Shown: positions 1 through 13,167, counted from the stretch's first letter. The stretch is 64,000 nt of DNA from Myoxocephalus aenaeus (GCA_038501785.1 JBAMJR010000160.1:1809001-1873000), one strand, 5' to 3'. Notes: a model not told the origin generated them from the sequence alone. Numbers and translations: made by a program.

Positions 1-775
1 TGCTTTTATGCTAATCGTAATTCGATTTTTACTGCAGATTTTTTCTGTTTACCAAGAGGACACATTATGTTTCCCCGACGTTCAGGTTTAGGCACAAAAG
101 CAATGTTGATTGATGATTGAAAAAGCACAACGTTGCCATGGGAAACTGGCAACAAACAGCTGAGCGACCTCCTTCAGAGCGGTGCCTGACGGCATCACGC
201 TATCCGTTCGAGACAAGAGAATTCTCACAGCTGTCTGCTCAACATCGGCCACTTAAGGCAATCAAACAGATGACAAGGGCCGTTATTCTTCATGTGAGAA
301 AAGGATCTTGATGGTAATGACCTTCAAGTTATCGATCGCATCCACAGTTAAGTAGGAGCGATGGCCGCGTCTTGTTGACAGTTAAACAGGATGTTCCCGG
401 AATCAAACCTGCAACCTTTGCTCCACAGAAGAAGAAAAAAAAGACGTACACGGGCGTTTCCAGAAAGCAGATCGAAACACATTTCTCTCAGTTCAGCACT
501 GTGTCAGTTGATAATGGAGCGTTCCGCGTATGGGAGCTCACGGCCATTTCATACACGCGGCTTGCGGCCCGAGTGATGTGTAGGATTTAGTGTCGGGCCC
601 CGTAGGAAATCCTGAGTGGCCCTATTTCATTCTGCTGTGGCCACTGCATTATTCACCAAGCTGTCATGACCACACAGGGAGGCGACATGTGAGGTCATGC
701 TTCTCTGTAAATCCTATGTGGCATTCAACGTATTCCATGTCATTATGAGCATTGCATTATTCACGGGCCTTAAAT

Positions 776-777
<2 letters not shown>

Positions 778-842
<65 letters not shown>
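778..842. repeat. CA microsatellite
   Basis: Uninterrupted dinucleotide run. Confidence 0.98.
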
Positions 843-844
<2 letters not shown>

Positions 845-2010
845 CCAATGCTAACGTAGTTAAACTGCTGCTATCTTGGATCTTTCCCTGATAACGTTGT
901 GCAGGATTCTAACGTGCTCCGTGCTCAGGGGCCAAGGGCCAAGGGCAATATAGAAGATATAAAAGGATGACCTTCAATGTCTGTGCGCTCCAACTGCTGC
1001 TATTAATTTCATTTGAGTGTACGCCGTAACTCGGTCTGCTCACAAATACACCAAGAGGCCGGGTTAACACAAGGACGTGAAGCCTGTTTCACGGGGCCAA
1101 AGCACATCAAGTCAGTTTTTATTTGTGTTTTAGTTTTTTTTACCCTGATGCATCGTACTATATATGTGTTGAGAAAACTGCAATGCAAGACACAAGCAAG
1201 TTATTTACGTGGGTGCATGGATCATAGTCCCGAGCGGAGCGGATGAGTGAATGACGTTAGCGAGGAGCTATCGTTTAGCTGCCTCGAGCACAATCACTTC
1301 ACTGTCAAATATTCCTTCACTTCCCTGTCAGGATGATCCCATTCCGAGCTTGTCTGCAACCACCAGCCATAATCTCTACACACCGCATCTCTGTGTTTAC
1401 CTGGTTTGTTGCAAATTGCTTTGTGCCGAGGAGACGAATGAACGGAGTGAACGGGCTTTTCGGACGCCATCTTGGATGCTGACGTTTGCACGTACGGTGG
1501 CTCTGAGTGGTCAAACAAAACGAGAAAATCAGTAAGTTGAACCTGATCTGTAAACTTTAACGACCGACTTAAGTTTCGTACTCGGTGTGTCAGCGTGACG
1601 GACGGAACATGAGGTTGTTTTAATTTGATAGAAACGTGGAACAATTTCAGATGGAAAAGATGGACTTGGTTGTGCAAACGCCTTGAAGCCTAATGAGCCG
1701 ACTAACAGTTGATGGTTTCAGTGCCGTGTTGTCATTTTTCACTCTAAAAGAAGAACGAAATAGGAAGAAATTAATTGGAATTCATAGATATGGATTTAAA
1801 AAACAAGTTGCAACGATCTCCGTTACCTTGTGAGTATCGGGCAGCACAAAGAGGGCAACACACGGTCGTTTGCAGTTTCTTAATGCACTTTATTTATAGC
1901 CAAGATGCAGGTATCTGTCGTCTCCTCGACCGTCAGCGGTTCCGGCTGCATTGCCTCTGCTACCTGCTTCTCCCCTCACTCCTCCTCAGTCACTGTTTAT
2001 ATGAGAGAGA

Positions 2011-2011
<1 letters not shown>

Positions 2012-2076
<65 letters not shown>
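2012..2076. repeat. CA microsatellite
   Basis: Dinucleotide run preceded by a short GA stretch. Confidence 0.98.
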
Positions 2077-2082
<6 letters not shown>

Positions 2083-2763
2083 AACAATTGCACCCAGCTG
2101 AGGCTGATCACACCTTGTCCCGGCACCTGTTCCCAGAATCGCTCCTCCACTCCCCCTCCGCAGCTGAGCTAACCACACCGCCGCCACCACACAAGTATAC
2201 ATTTTATGTAAGCAAGAAACATTTACTACATCTGGTGGATCCGACATTTCCCACAATGCCACGGGATTGCACCTCTACTAAGACCCTCCCTTTCAAACCC
2301 CACACACATGCTGGGTCGCCATGAGGAGTAAATTGACCATGACATGTAAAACCAATGGGGTAACCCTTTAATTAATACACATTGCAAGGGCGGTTGATGA
2401 TGAGAAATCCAGGAATACAGCATCTATAAACGTTTGGAGAAGAGCAAAAACAGCATTGTTTCCCAAATAGAATATAATATAATTTCAGTATCAGAGGACA
2501 GCTAAATGAAGTACCCCTGCTGCCTTGTGCTGACGTGACGTTAAACAGTAAGTTAGTTCACATAGTTTCTGTGTTGTAGTGGACCCTGCATACAAGTTGT
2601 CATCATGCGGTTTCCTCCGCCTTGTGAGCTCCACAGGGTTGTGAACACTCAGCGCTGACAGATCTGCTGTATCGCTGCGTAAAGTTCTGTCTCCGAGGCT
2701 CCGGCTGAGACATGAGTTACCTCCAGCAACAATAGGGCCACGGGCAACAACAGTATCTGCACA

Positions 2764-2768
<5 letters not shown>

Positions 2769-2842
<74 letters not shown>
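2769..2842. repeat. Compound TG-GA microsatellite
   Basis: A TG run changes to a GA run near 2805. Confidence 0.97.
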
Positions 2843-2843
<1 letters not shown>

Positions 2844-3814
2844 CCTTCATTCAACCATTACTTTGATCCAGAACGCTGCAACACTTATAGACCAGACCTG
2901 TACAATAGGACGGGTGTGTCTCTCTCTCTAGTACACACACACACTTGCAGGAAAACACAAATGTAGAGAGAATGCAGGCGTCAACACAAATACACTTCAC
3001 TAATAGTTGTGCTCCAGTAATGGCCCCACACAGAGTGACAGGCTCATTCGTTAGGGGTGGTGTATGCAGATGTGGGATGTGGGTCCTTATGGGTCAGCCT
3101 TTTTTCACTCGTCCTAAGTCCGAAGCTTTGAGTTTGAGTCCTAAACGAGTCCTAAAGTGCTCTTCAACAAATGTCTCCGTCTGTACATTTTGACCCGCAG
3201 CTTTTCTACGCACACAAAATATAATTTGGTATCAGTTTTTAACCAAAGTGGATCTGGGGAATCAAGTGTCGACTATCTGGTAATTATTGAATGAACGTTG
3301 ATTCAGCAAATTAACTGATTCGTGGCCCACTTTTTAAATGACGTACTTTTTTAACCTCCGGGCCTGGGGGAAGGCATCACGTGTTTCAGGTCTAAAGGCT
3401 CCAGTCTATTCAAAGTCACCCGTCACTGGTGTCCAAATCGAGTTCCAAGTCTTTTGACTTTTCAAGTCGAGACTAAAGTCATCAAATGTGTGACTTCAAT
3501 CTGGTGACTCGAGTCCAACCTGTGGGTGTTTGTGTCTTCCTGATGAGTTCTTTAAGCCCTGGTTTGGTTCAGCCCGGTTATGCAGGAGTTAAGTCCACAG
3601 TGGATGACCTCACGACTTACGTCCAATGACAAGTATTGTCGTGGCATAGTGAGTAAAGTACGGAGACAAAATAGTTACCTAAACCTATTCATGGTTTATT
3701 TGACATACATCAAATATTTTGCTGACCATTGAAGAGTATTCATAAAAATCCCGGGTGGTCATGAGAAGTAAAGGTCCAGGATTCGATGAGTTATAATTAA
3801 AAAGTATTTAATAA

Positions 3815-4375
3815 AAGAATGATCACAAAAACAGCTTATGCATGTCGATCGGGTCCCTCCTTCCTCAGTGGACTCTACTGACTCGCACGTCCGCTTCGCT
3901 CGCGTCACCGGAGAGAGACCCTCCTATACCGCGCGTGGGTTAGTTCATACTATCACACACGGAGCTTAAAGCCCTTCCTACTGGTTAAAAGTCATACTTT
4001 CACACCTTTTCCAACAAACTCCATGTTCACTGGCCTGCAGCTTCAGGGGCGGAGCTAGTCTTCTTCAGACCGGGTTGTCTGTTGCTTCATGAAGTCAATG
4101 TTCAGCTCCGCCACCTCAGGCGAACAAGAGAACTACACTTCCGTCTCAAAACAGTCCACCGGCATCCACATGCACTATGCAAACGTTGTTTTAAAATCCA
4201 TTCACACATTAATCATTAATAAAACAGTGACCTTCATATGCATACAATTACACATTCTTCATAATAATATCCCTTATTAATTATCATATTCCATGCATTG
4301 TAATGTACACAAACAATTCTTTCTTACACTGTGTAAAGTCCAAATGTGACAGACTAAGCTCTAAAAAACCCTTCA
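3815..4375 (+). repeat. Dispersed repeat, copy 1
   Basis: From GATCACAAAAACAGCTTATG through AGCTCCGCCACCTCAGGCGA to CTAAGCTCTAAAAAACCC it matches 62135-61662 read in reverse, with a divergent middle section. Class not determined; no coding content seen. Confidence 0.6.
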
Positions 4376-4567
4376 CCATACAGCACAGTAGTTGCCATAT
4401 GTAAATATTGTTTAATGAAGACAGTATTTTGGAGATCTATTGATCCAGTATTGATGTTGGTCTTAATCAACTATTGGCTTTTTCCTGCCCCAAACTATTG
4501 TTTTTATTTCAGCCTTTCTAAATCCACTCTGAGGGGACCAGAATCCTCTTACACCAGGACAAGTCCT

Positions 4568-4672
<105 letters not shown>

Positions 4673-5049
4673 CAGAGTGGATGAGTGGGTCTGGCGTTAG
4701 CAGTAATCTTGGTGTTTCAGAGGGTGGCCTAGTTCACAACTCCCATGTTTCTCCGCTCAGTTATTATTCCATCGATAACATCTCCCAGAATACTCTACTG
4801 TCTTTGTTCTTTTTTCTTTTTACAAGCTGTTCCCTCGTCTTTTCTCCATCACTATCTCAATTCAAATTAGTTAAGGAATCCGGGCCGACTCGTGATCATC
4901 TTAAAACCCGCGAGTCACATTCCGCAGCCGTTTGCTGGCGGGAGGAGAGCTCCAAGACGACTTTTACTTTTAAACTCTGCACAGCAACAGCGAGTGAACC
5001 GTTAGCACGTTAGCACGTTAGCACGTTAGCAGAGCAGCTGTGGAGACAA

Positions 5050-5052
<3 letters not shown>

Positions 5053-5096
<44 letters not shown>
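5053..5096. repeat. GT microsatellite
   Basis: Dinucleotide run just after a short GTTAGCAC direct repeat (four copies near 5000-5030). Confidence 0.97.
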
Positions 5097-5098
<2 letters not shown>

Positions 5099-5279
5099 CT
5101 GCTCAGCAGTGTTTACGAGCACACGGCTTCTGCATGTCACCACCCCAATATGAAGGGCCGCCCTCAAGACTTTGGATTGGTTCTGCTCTACAGCTCTCTT
5201 TTTTAAACCCTAATTGTTGTCACGCAGTTTTATCAACAACACCGGGGAGGTTGTCTTCAACCTCATTTTGAGCAAATGC

Positions 5280-5630
5280 TGTCACGGTTTTGGGTTGTTT
5301 CTGGTTTCCTGTTTTATTTTGAAGTACTTGTCTCTTGTGTCCTCTGTTTCCTGCACTTCCTGCCCCTGTGATTGTGTGCCCTGTCCCTGATTGACCTGCA
5401 CCTTCCCCGTGTATTTAAACCCTGTTTGTCTCCTGCCCCAGTGTTGGTTCGTACTGTGTGTTTGCCCTGTGTGTTTGCCATATTAGATTAGATTAGATTC
5501 CTGTTAGATTCCTGTTTGTACCTCTGCTTTGGTCGGGTGTTCTTGGAAACCTTGCCTTGTTTTTCGATTATTAAATTTACTTTACACCTTACATCGGCGC
5601 TTGGGTCCTCTCTGAAGCCACCTCGTGACA
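5280..5630 (+). mobile_element. LTR-like block (possible solo LTR)
   Basis: The block starts TGTCACGG and ends CGTGACA, so it has TG/CA termini within short inverted ends. It contains a GTATTTAAAC TATA-like box followed by an ATTAAA polyadenylation-like signal, in LTR order. No clear target duplication is seen, and no internal retroelement genes flank it. Confidence 0.5.
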
Positions 5631-5635
5631 ATAGC

Positions 5636-5886
5636 AAATTACTGTATAAATGGACTGCACTTGCACGGTAATTTTCTCGTCTTCCGACCACTCAAAGCTC
5701 TTTAACATTACATGCCATCTCTCATCCATTCACGCACTGATGGGAGGGGCTACCATGCAAGGTGCCACCTGCCCATCAGGACTCTAACTAACCATTCATA
5801 CACCGTAGGCACAGCCTGCAGGAACCATGTGGGGTTAAGTGTCTCTGATTGAAGGACGAGCCCGCTCCACCACTGCGCCACAGCCG
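5636..5886 (-). mobile_element. tRNA-derived SINE, box B deleted
   Basis: On the minus strand it begins GGCTGTGGCGCAGTGG, a pol III box A, continues with a SINE-like body and ends with the familiar fish SINE tail containing GCTTTGAGTGGTCGGAAGAC. The segment that would carry box B is missing, so it is probably inactive. Confidence 0.65.
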
Positions 5887-8469
5887 CTGTGTTCATGCAA
5901 TGAAGGAACGTGTCACCCAGTGCAACAGTGTGGCTCATTGGTGGGTTTTACTGGAGCTCTGTGGCCCAGAGGCAGACAGATCAGGCTTTGATACACACAG
6001 ACAATACTTGTTAGTAGAAACATTCGGCGTTGGTTTGGGTCTTTTTATGGATTTGTTGAAGATAAAAAAGTGTATGTAATATCATCAGATTTATCCTTTA
6101 GGCTTCCTCTCTATCCAGCTTACGTTTCCCAGAAACAAAGAAGAGCTCCGCAGCAATATTGTGACCTTTTCCTCTCGTTCTACTCTGAAAGTGCAAACCT
6201 GTCATGTTGTATAGTCTGCCATCTGCTGCTTGTGCTAAGCAAATATTTGACCAATTTGACCATACAATGTTCAGTGTATTGTATAATAATATCATATCAT
6301 AACAGAAGTCAACAGGTTGTGGACATTCCAAATGTGTGCTAGTACAATATGTCTTCATCCAAAACACAACAGAGACTCATTTTGTTTTAGTTACACTTTT
6401 ACAGGATTATTTTTTTCACATAGTATGATTTCATAACTTTAATGACGTTTAATAAGTTATGTGTATAAGTCAGCATCCCGATCAAAGATGTGTAGTAATT
6501 GTTCGTGACATATTTTAATAATTTCATAACATGCATCATTTTACTCATGAGTTCATCGTCGGTGCTCTTGAAAATGTTCACAACCGAAACATGAAGTTGC
6601 TGCTACAACACAGAGTGAGCTAGTTGGGCGTAGAGCTGCTGATAACTTTGCCCCAAAGATCATCTTTTTATTCTTGTATCAGATATGTTACGAAGTGATG
6701 GTGTCAGGTCATGAGCCTTCCATTCATATGGATTCTTGTTTCCAGCGCTGAGTAATGTGAGGTGAGCTGTGTGAACCGATCAGACAGACAGCAAAGAGAC
6801 CAAAGTGGAACTGGAACAAATGGCAAAAATGGGTGTGCTGCTTCAGGTCAATATATTGGTATCATTTGTTCAGTGCAGGCTTCCGTTGTCTCTCTGGTTT
6901 CTGTCATTTCTGTCTGTGTTGTGTCTCATCTCCTCCTCATTTCTCTGCGTCCTCAGCTGTGACATTTCTGTATTTTCACACCCTCACCTCCTTCTCATCT
7001 TCTCCGTCTCACCTTGTCACCTCCTTCTCATCACTTCCCCTCAGCGTCTCCTCCTTTGTCTGCCTTCTCTTTGCCCATATTTCCTCTTTCCGCGCTGTCT
7101 TCCTCGCCTCCCCTCTCTCTTTAATCCCACTCTACCTTGTAGCATTTGATTTTCAAGTTGAAATTGAAATTGCTACGATGTCCTCCATTGCCTCGTCTCC
7201 TCTGCTCTGTCTCTCTTTCCTCTGTGTGTATATTCCCTTCACTTCAATTTTCTATCTTAAATTCAATCTTTGACTGAACCTTTGTGTTGGACCTCTACTT
7301 CTGTTCGTCCTCAGGACCACTAGAACAGAAGTCATTGCAAACACCAAAGCTGCAACATCAATACAATAATCTATCTCTGGGTCTTGATCGGATAGAGATG
7401 GGCCGAGACAGAATGACAAGGCACAGGTCTTTGCAGCAGCACATTTAGTGTTAAGGTTCCCTTGGACTGAGAATGATGCACATGTTGATTAAAAAAAGCA
7501 AAGATAAAAGTCAACTCTTCAAGTTTCACTGAATTAAGCTTCCCAGAAGTGCATATACGGAGGAGCCTAGTGTTGTTGCCACAGGACTTTCACCCAGGAC
7601 ACTGCTGTTCTTGTCCCATGTGAGCCAAGTACTTTTTGTTTTGCCTTAACATAACTATGATGTTTTCTTTCAATTTGAGAAAATGTATTTCCCTCGACAT
7701 GTTGGGAGAGCACTTTAGCTGTACGGGAAAATCATTTTGTGGAAGACGAGGTTGACACGGAGCGCCACTTCAGGGCAATGGATTTGCATGTCATTAGCAA
7801 GAAAATTGGGATTTTGCTCTGTTGAAAGGCATCTTTCATTCTATTGGACACGTTTTATTCTGGCAACTGGGTCACCTCTGAAGACCTCTGACTTGACTTG
7901 GACTGGCACCAAAAGACTTACAGATGTCTCCGGCATTTATATGTAGGACAAGTTGGCAGAAAACACAAATTGTATTTGCTGGCAAGGTTCCAATGCGTAA
8001 CTCTCTGTGAGGCTGAATCGTTGGAGCATGGCTCAGACACCGCCAGTAACAGTGAAATGTTGTGGTATTTTCTCATAGTTTTGATCAACGCATGGAATAA
8101 CCCATCCAGCACAACCACAGAGTAGGTTTTCCCAAGTTTCGGTAATCCTAAACTTATTGCACAAGGAAAAAAATGCTTGTACAGATGGGTGGAGACAGAG
8201 AGAAGTCCATTTGTGTCAGAATCCAGTTCCTTCATTCGTACTGGCTCAATGCACAGCAGCAAACTTCTTCAGCGTCCGTCTCCACTGTCCTCCTCTAGCT
8301 TATTTGCCGAAGTAGTGAAAACCCAAATAGAATTTTGCTCCTGTGGTTAAGCTCCATGCCTATAATTACTCTAATATTAAATATGGGAATTCAGGGAATT
8401 TCAGGGCATGAACTGAATGCTCCAACAAGTTAATTTGATCTCTGCGGTGTGGGCTCCTGTGGTTTAGTG

Positions 8470-9101
8470 CAGCGGTCCCCAACCACCGGGCTGCGGCCCG
8501 GTACCGGTCCGTGGGTCCCTTGAAAAAGAAAGAATGAATGAAAAAAATAAATAATCAAGGTCAGAAAAATGTTTTATTTAAAAAAATTACCGGATACATC
8601 AGTCTATGCGTAACCTCAGATGTAACCTCTTGACACATGTCAAGTTACGTTACCCCAAAAAACTTAAAAGTCTGTTTCAACTCAGTGATTAAAATCAAGG
8701 CAGAGTATCCTGAGATCGCCAAAAAAGCTCTGAAAACCTGTCTCCATTTCCAACATCCTGTCTTTGTGAAGCGGGTTTTAATTAAGTTACAGAGTGCACA
8801 TAAAGGTTTAAGTTACAGAGTAGAGTCATTAGACTGGACATAAACACACGCGTCGTTGTCGCCCATCACCCCGAGATGGGACCGGCTCATAGCAGAGAAA
8901 CAAGCCTAGGGCTCCCACTAATTCGGCGTAATGGTGAGTTGTATCTTTATGCACTTTATAATTGTCTTTATGCCGGTCGTATCATTTTATTATGTCATAT
9001 TTATTACGTCATATTTATCGGCCACACCGTGAAGGCCGGTCCGTGAAAATATTGTCTTAGACGAAAACCGGTCCGTGGCGAAAAAAGGTTGGGGACCGCT
9101 G
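8470..9101. mobile_element. hAT element, non-autonomous, with 8-bp TSD
   Basis: Terminal inverted repeats CAGCGGTCCCCAACC and its complement bound a 632-base element. GTTTAGTG is duplicated exactly at 8462-8469 and 9102-9109. Inside, around 8640-8900 on the plus strand, is a remnant of the C-terminal dimerisation region of a hAT transposase (EYPEIAKKALKT), so it is an internally deleted copy rather than a pure MITE. Confidence 0.9.
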
Positions 9102-9734
9102 GTTTAGTGAATGTCCAAATGGGATTGATGACCTGTGACACGCCAAAAAGCCACCAAGATGCCTGAAAATGTGTCTTCTACAAAGAGTCATGTGGATGCA
9201 ACCAAATAACCATTTGGATGGGGATGTCTTTTATCTCCATCCGTCCACAGACACCCGGACAATCACCTTTGTCTCCTTTGTGACGGGTTTTGTCACTGAT
9301 CAGCATCTGATACCGATGCATGAAGCACCCTCGAGCATCTGCAGGAGATGCACTGAAACTCCAAAGTAAACCCGTTGGTGGCAGATTTAGACACATTAGA
9401 GAACAAAGGAGTAAATCAGGTGATGTAGTTTGAAGAGAGTCCACATAGTAAGGAGGATAGGGTGGATGGATGGATGGGTCAAACAAACACATGACGTTGA
9501 CCCAGGAGACCAAAGTTTGTGTCGCGTGTGAACAACTTAATGCAAAATAAATTATAGTTGGTGAGGTTTCAGAAAAGATTGTGAAATACTTAGTTAGGTT
9601 GAGGCCACAAAACTACTTAGGTTTCGAAAAGGATTGTTGTTTAGGTTATAATAACGCCAGAAGTCTTCATGTGAAGAGTTGGGAATTAGATCGTGTTGGG
9701 TGTTCAAAGAAGGAAAGGTGCTTCATTAGGAGTC

Positions 9735-9836
9735 CCGGGACAGGGGATGTTATCTGTACAGATTGTAAAGCCCTCCGAGACCAACTTGTATTTGTGATGT
9801 TGGGCTATATAAAATAAACTGAATTGAATTGAATAA
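9735..9836 (+). repeat. Interspersed repeat 3' end, copy 1
   Basis: Contains GTCCCGGGACAGGGGATGTT and GATTGTAAAGCCCTCCGAG and ends AATAAACTGAATTGAATTGA. Matches the blocks at 42952-43225 (inverted) and 57110-57318, so it is a LINE or SINE 3' region common in percomorphs. Confidence 0.65.
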
Positions 9837-10029
9837 AACTAACCAACCACATAAAACAATCTGAAAGAAGAAGAAGAGGTCTTCTTGTGATTGTGACTCT
9901 TAATGTTTCTCTCACTAATGAACAAAACAGAGCACATAATAATTATGTCTCCACAACAGTAACCTGTCCTATAAATGATCTACAAATCGGGACATGGAAG
10001 AATAACATCTCTGCGTTCCTCTCATTCAG

Positions 10030-10213
10030 GATGATCCCAGCCAACCACAAGTACTTCCTGCTGAGTGACCTGGCGTCGTCGCGGGACTACGAGCTGTGTG
10101 TGCTGGCCGTCTACGATGACGGCATCACCGCCCTGACGGGCACCAAGCTGGTGGGCTGTGTGTCCTTCTCCACGGAGACGGAGTATGGCCGCTGCCACTC
10201 GATACGAGACCAG
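10030..10213 (+). CDS. lrfn5: lrfn exon: C-terminal half of FN3 domain
   Basis: The acceptor is TTCAG just before 10030 and the donor is CAG/GTTAGT after 10213. The first base completes an AGG (Arg) codon and the exon ends on a complete codon (phase 0). The encoded block begins RMIPANHKYFLLSDL and runs through YDDGIT to CHSIRDQ, the end of the LRFN fibronectin III domain. GC content and codon use are clearly higher than in the flanking intron. Confidence 0.9.
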
Positions 10214-11498
10214 GTTAGTGCGTCACACCTCCGTCAGTCTGACAGCTTCTGTAGCCCAACTGGATCAACACTTTATTTATTTCTATTACTTGGTAATCTA
10301 GCTCTAATTAATCTGATCATGGAGGCAGTGATCAAGTATGTCATTCCAATTTATTTGTGGCTTAAAGAGTCTTTCACACACTGCTCAGTAGAGATGAGCA
10401 TGCAGTTTATGTTTGGTTGTAAATAACAGGTATACTACTTTACAGTATTGAATGAATATTTACTGAGGTTTGATTTGATCTGGTCTTTTTCAGTCATTAC
10501 GAATGTTGCATTTGTAATCAAACTAAGCTTTTATTTATATTTGTTTTCAGTGTAGCAACTAAACATGTCATTTGACATTTTGGAAATTGTCCCAATTGTC
10601 CCTTTCAGTTCCCAAACGACATTAGTTATTTACTTTCCTTCTATTTGTGGAGCTACCCATAAGTCATCCGCAGTTAATGTGAATTGAACCTGTCCATAAA
10701 TGTTAGGCCGATGTGACAAGTACACAGCAAAATGGCAGTTTAATTTTAAGTGAAATTTGCAGTTATCGTCAATATATTTATATATATATGCCCTATTTTA
10801 TGGATCAGTAGATGTTGACATCTATTCTGAGCCCTTTAGAGGCGTCTTGTTCAGCGTGATGTAAACTTGTGTTTGTTTGGTCAAGGATGGACTTCAATAG
10901 CTCTCAATAGCTTTCAATTAAATTAACCAGTGTTTGTTTTAGTTGAATGTTTTAATCTGTATTTATTTTTGGATGTTATGATGCTGATAAATCATCTTAG
11001 TGAAAGGCGAGGTCAGAAAAAATGAGATCTGCACACTGGGCTAACTATCTTTCTGGATCTTCTCCTCCAGTTCCTGGGAGGTACCATGATCATCATCATC
11101 GGGGGGATCATTGTCGCCTCTGTCCTCGTCTTCATCTTCATCCTCCTGATGAAGTACAAGCTGCACAGCAACCACTACAAGCAGAAAGCCGCCGCACGCC
11201 ACGCCAACGTCTGCTCCCAGACCAACGGAGGGGGCGGAGGGGGATCCAACATCCCGCCTCCGTCCTCCACCTCTGCAGGGCAGGGTAACTGGAGGACCAG
11301 CAGAGAGGGGGGAGCAGATATGTGACTCGTCTTTGTCGTCTGCTCCTAATAATCTGTCTCGTTGTCTCACTAGGTGGAGGTGCTAATAAAAACTCCCAAC
11401 CGTCATCGTCAGCAGAAGGGATGGGAGGAGCTTCTCTTCGAGGGACGACTGTAGTAGACTTAAATCCCACCCATGAAGATGACGCCATCTCCCAATAA
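10030..11498 (+). CDS. lrfn5: LRFN/SALM-family synaptic adhesion protein, 3' coding part (three exons)
   Basis: LRFN (SALM) proteins are neuronal type I membrane adhesion molecules with LRR, Ig and FN3 ectodomains that organise synapses. Three exons join in phase: 10030-10213, 11071-11284 and 11374-11498. Together they encode the second half of FN3 (containing ELCVLAVYDDGIT and VGCVSFSTE), a juxtamembrane stretch, a transmembrane helix in the family signature LGGTMIIIIGGIIVASVLVF, a basic stop-transfer, the conserved cytoplasmic NVCSQTNG box and a short tail ending DDAISQ. The tail is much shorter than in mammalian LRFNs and has no PDZ-ligand end, so another splice form may carry a longer one. 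The LRR/Ig exon is not in the window, so the gene is 5' partial. The family call is firm. The paralogue (5 rather than 1 or 2) is judged by eye from the transmembrane segment and is less certain. Confidence 0.88.
10214..11070 (+). other. lrfn intron
   Basis: This is an 857-base AT-rich intron between the FN3 and transmembrane exons. I see only ordinary intronic sequence with a short TA run near 10780. Confidence 0.7.
11071..11284 (+). CDS. lrfn5: lrfn exon: transmembrane helix and juxtamembrane tail
   Basis: A strong pyrimidine tract and CCTCCAG acceptor precede 11071. The donor is CAGG/GTAACT after 11284, ending in phase 1. The exon encodes FLGGTMIIIIGGIIVASVL, then a hydrophobic continuation, MKYKLHSNHYKQK and NVCSQTNG, followed by a poly-Gly run. 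If the next 89-base intron were retained, the frame would end 13 codons later, giving a slightly different short tail. Confidence 0.9.
11374..11498 (+). CDS. lrfn5: lrfn terminal coding exon
   Basis: The acceptor CTCACTAG lies before 11374. Its two leading bases restore the frame left by the phase-1 donor at 11284 and give GGGANKNSQPSSS, then GASLRGTTVVDLNPTHEDD, then a TAA at 11496-11498. The intron is only 89 bases, typical of a compact fish intron. The phase match and an open frame up to the stop support the exon, although I do not recognise the tail sequence from mammalian LRFNs. Confidence 0.72.
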
Positions 11499-11892
11499 CA
11501 CACAACAAACTGTCAGTCAAACCCACAACTCACCAATCTCAGAGCCCAAACAATACTCCACCTCCCGACAACCTTCTTTTTTTTCCTTCTTTTTTTTTTT
11601 TGCTGGTGCCTGCAGCCAAACTCCACATTAACGCTGAGGAGTGACTCCTGTCATTGGTGAGTAGCTGCTGTCGGGCGAGTACAAAGTAAGGGAGGTGGGA
11701 GGGGGCGACCAGTGACATGCAAAAGTAGTTATATCCAACACCTGCAGGGTCAGGTGGAGGGTCTGGACCGCTGTCGGGGCCTTCGGCGTTCTCGCAGATA
11801 CGCAACTTGCACGTTTACTTTCTTTCTTTTTTTTTGCTGCTGCTGCTGCGATAAGGAATGAATTTAGTTAAATATGGTACACAGCAGTGCAG

Positions 11893-11897
<5 letters not shown>

Positions 11898-11966
<69 letters not shown>
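11898..11966. repeat. GA microsatellite
   Basis: Lies about 400 bases after the lrfn stop, so may be in its 3' UTR. Confidence 0.95.
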
Positions 11967-12177
11967 GGAGAGAGTGTTTCATTTGAAGTTTGTTTGAAAT
12001 TGAAATCTGCAACGGACGGGCGCTGAGAGAGGAAGTGACAGAGAGGGCGGCAGTGGGCTGCTCCAGTAAACCATGCGGACCAAGTTCATTCAGCCTGCAC
12101 GGCTGAGCACCAACTGAACACTCTTCCATTCGAAAAACACGCTTTAATGAACAGTCACTCACCTGGATAAGGCACAG

Positions 12178-12345
12178 ACACACACACACACGCACACACA
12201 CACGCACACACACACACGCACCTGTGTGTTGCAGGTATGCGATGCTGCTTCCTCAGATTGAATGGAATCGGCACTCACCATTAAATTGCTGTGTGCAAAG
12301 AGCCTACACACTACACACAAACAGACACGCACGCACACACACAAA
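12178..12345. repeat. Interrupted CA repeats
   Basis: Several short CA runs with CGCA interruptions. Confidence 0.85.
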
Positions 12346-13167
12346 CATAGATTTATCTGGTAACGTCACCAGTGTATTCATGTACACATGAATTACTACT
12401 TTTTTGCTCTTTTCTCGGTATAAGGACACTTTACCTTCAATTATAGCACTTGTGAGGAATGAGCTGAAGATACATTCGTGTCAGTCTGTTCTCAGACTCG
12501 TATCTATATAGTTTAGCCTTTGAAGCCGGAGCTACTCAAGAAGTCCATCTTAGCTATTGATTTATTAATAGCGCAGCGCTAGATCGTGGATTTACTGCCG
12601 GTGCCAGAAGTATTCACCGACATTTTAAAGCTTTCTTTCAATGCGTTCCTCAACATGTGCAAACAGGCTGCTGACTAATGTAACAATGCCAGAGGGTTAT
12701 GTTAGGGCCATACATTTGAATTGTTTCAACTTCATGTCTGAGACATTGTGTTTTTACCGTTTGTTAGTTTGGATCTTACACTATACAATACCCATGAGAC
12801 TCCGTTTTTCCACCGTTGTGGGAAGTCAGTTGCAGACGTAAAACAGAGATTCAGCAATTTCAAAACCCTGCATTGTTTTTCCCATTCCTCAAAAACTGAA
12901 CCTGAATTTGAAAGTGAATTAGTTCAAGCCTCAGACGGCATTCATCAGGCATTTATTAATTTATTATTCTAGGTCATCTCTCTGCTGCTGTGAGATTTCC
13001 CATCATCAAACCATTAACGCTCCGAGAAGAGCAGATATTTTATCTCATTCATAGGACGAGGTGAATATTCACCTATTCAACAAATATTACAGTTTAATGG
13101 AATCATATTGCAATATCCGCCGGAAACCGGTGGATTGCTCCCTCCAGGTGGGGACAGAGTGACTACC

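Noticed and set aside
1775..2324. Long open frames rich in His-Thr or Cys-Val
   Set aside because: They are translations of CA/GT microsatellites; the same artefact recurs at 2.8, 4.6, 5.05, 16.2 and 63.1 kb.
5280..5630. Full LTR retrotransposon
   Set aside because: No gag or pol homology, primer-binding site or second LTR nearby; at most a solo LTR.
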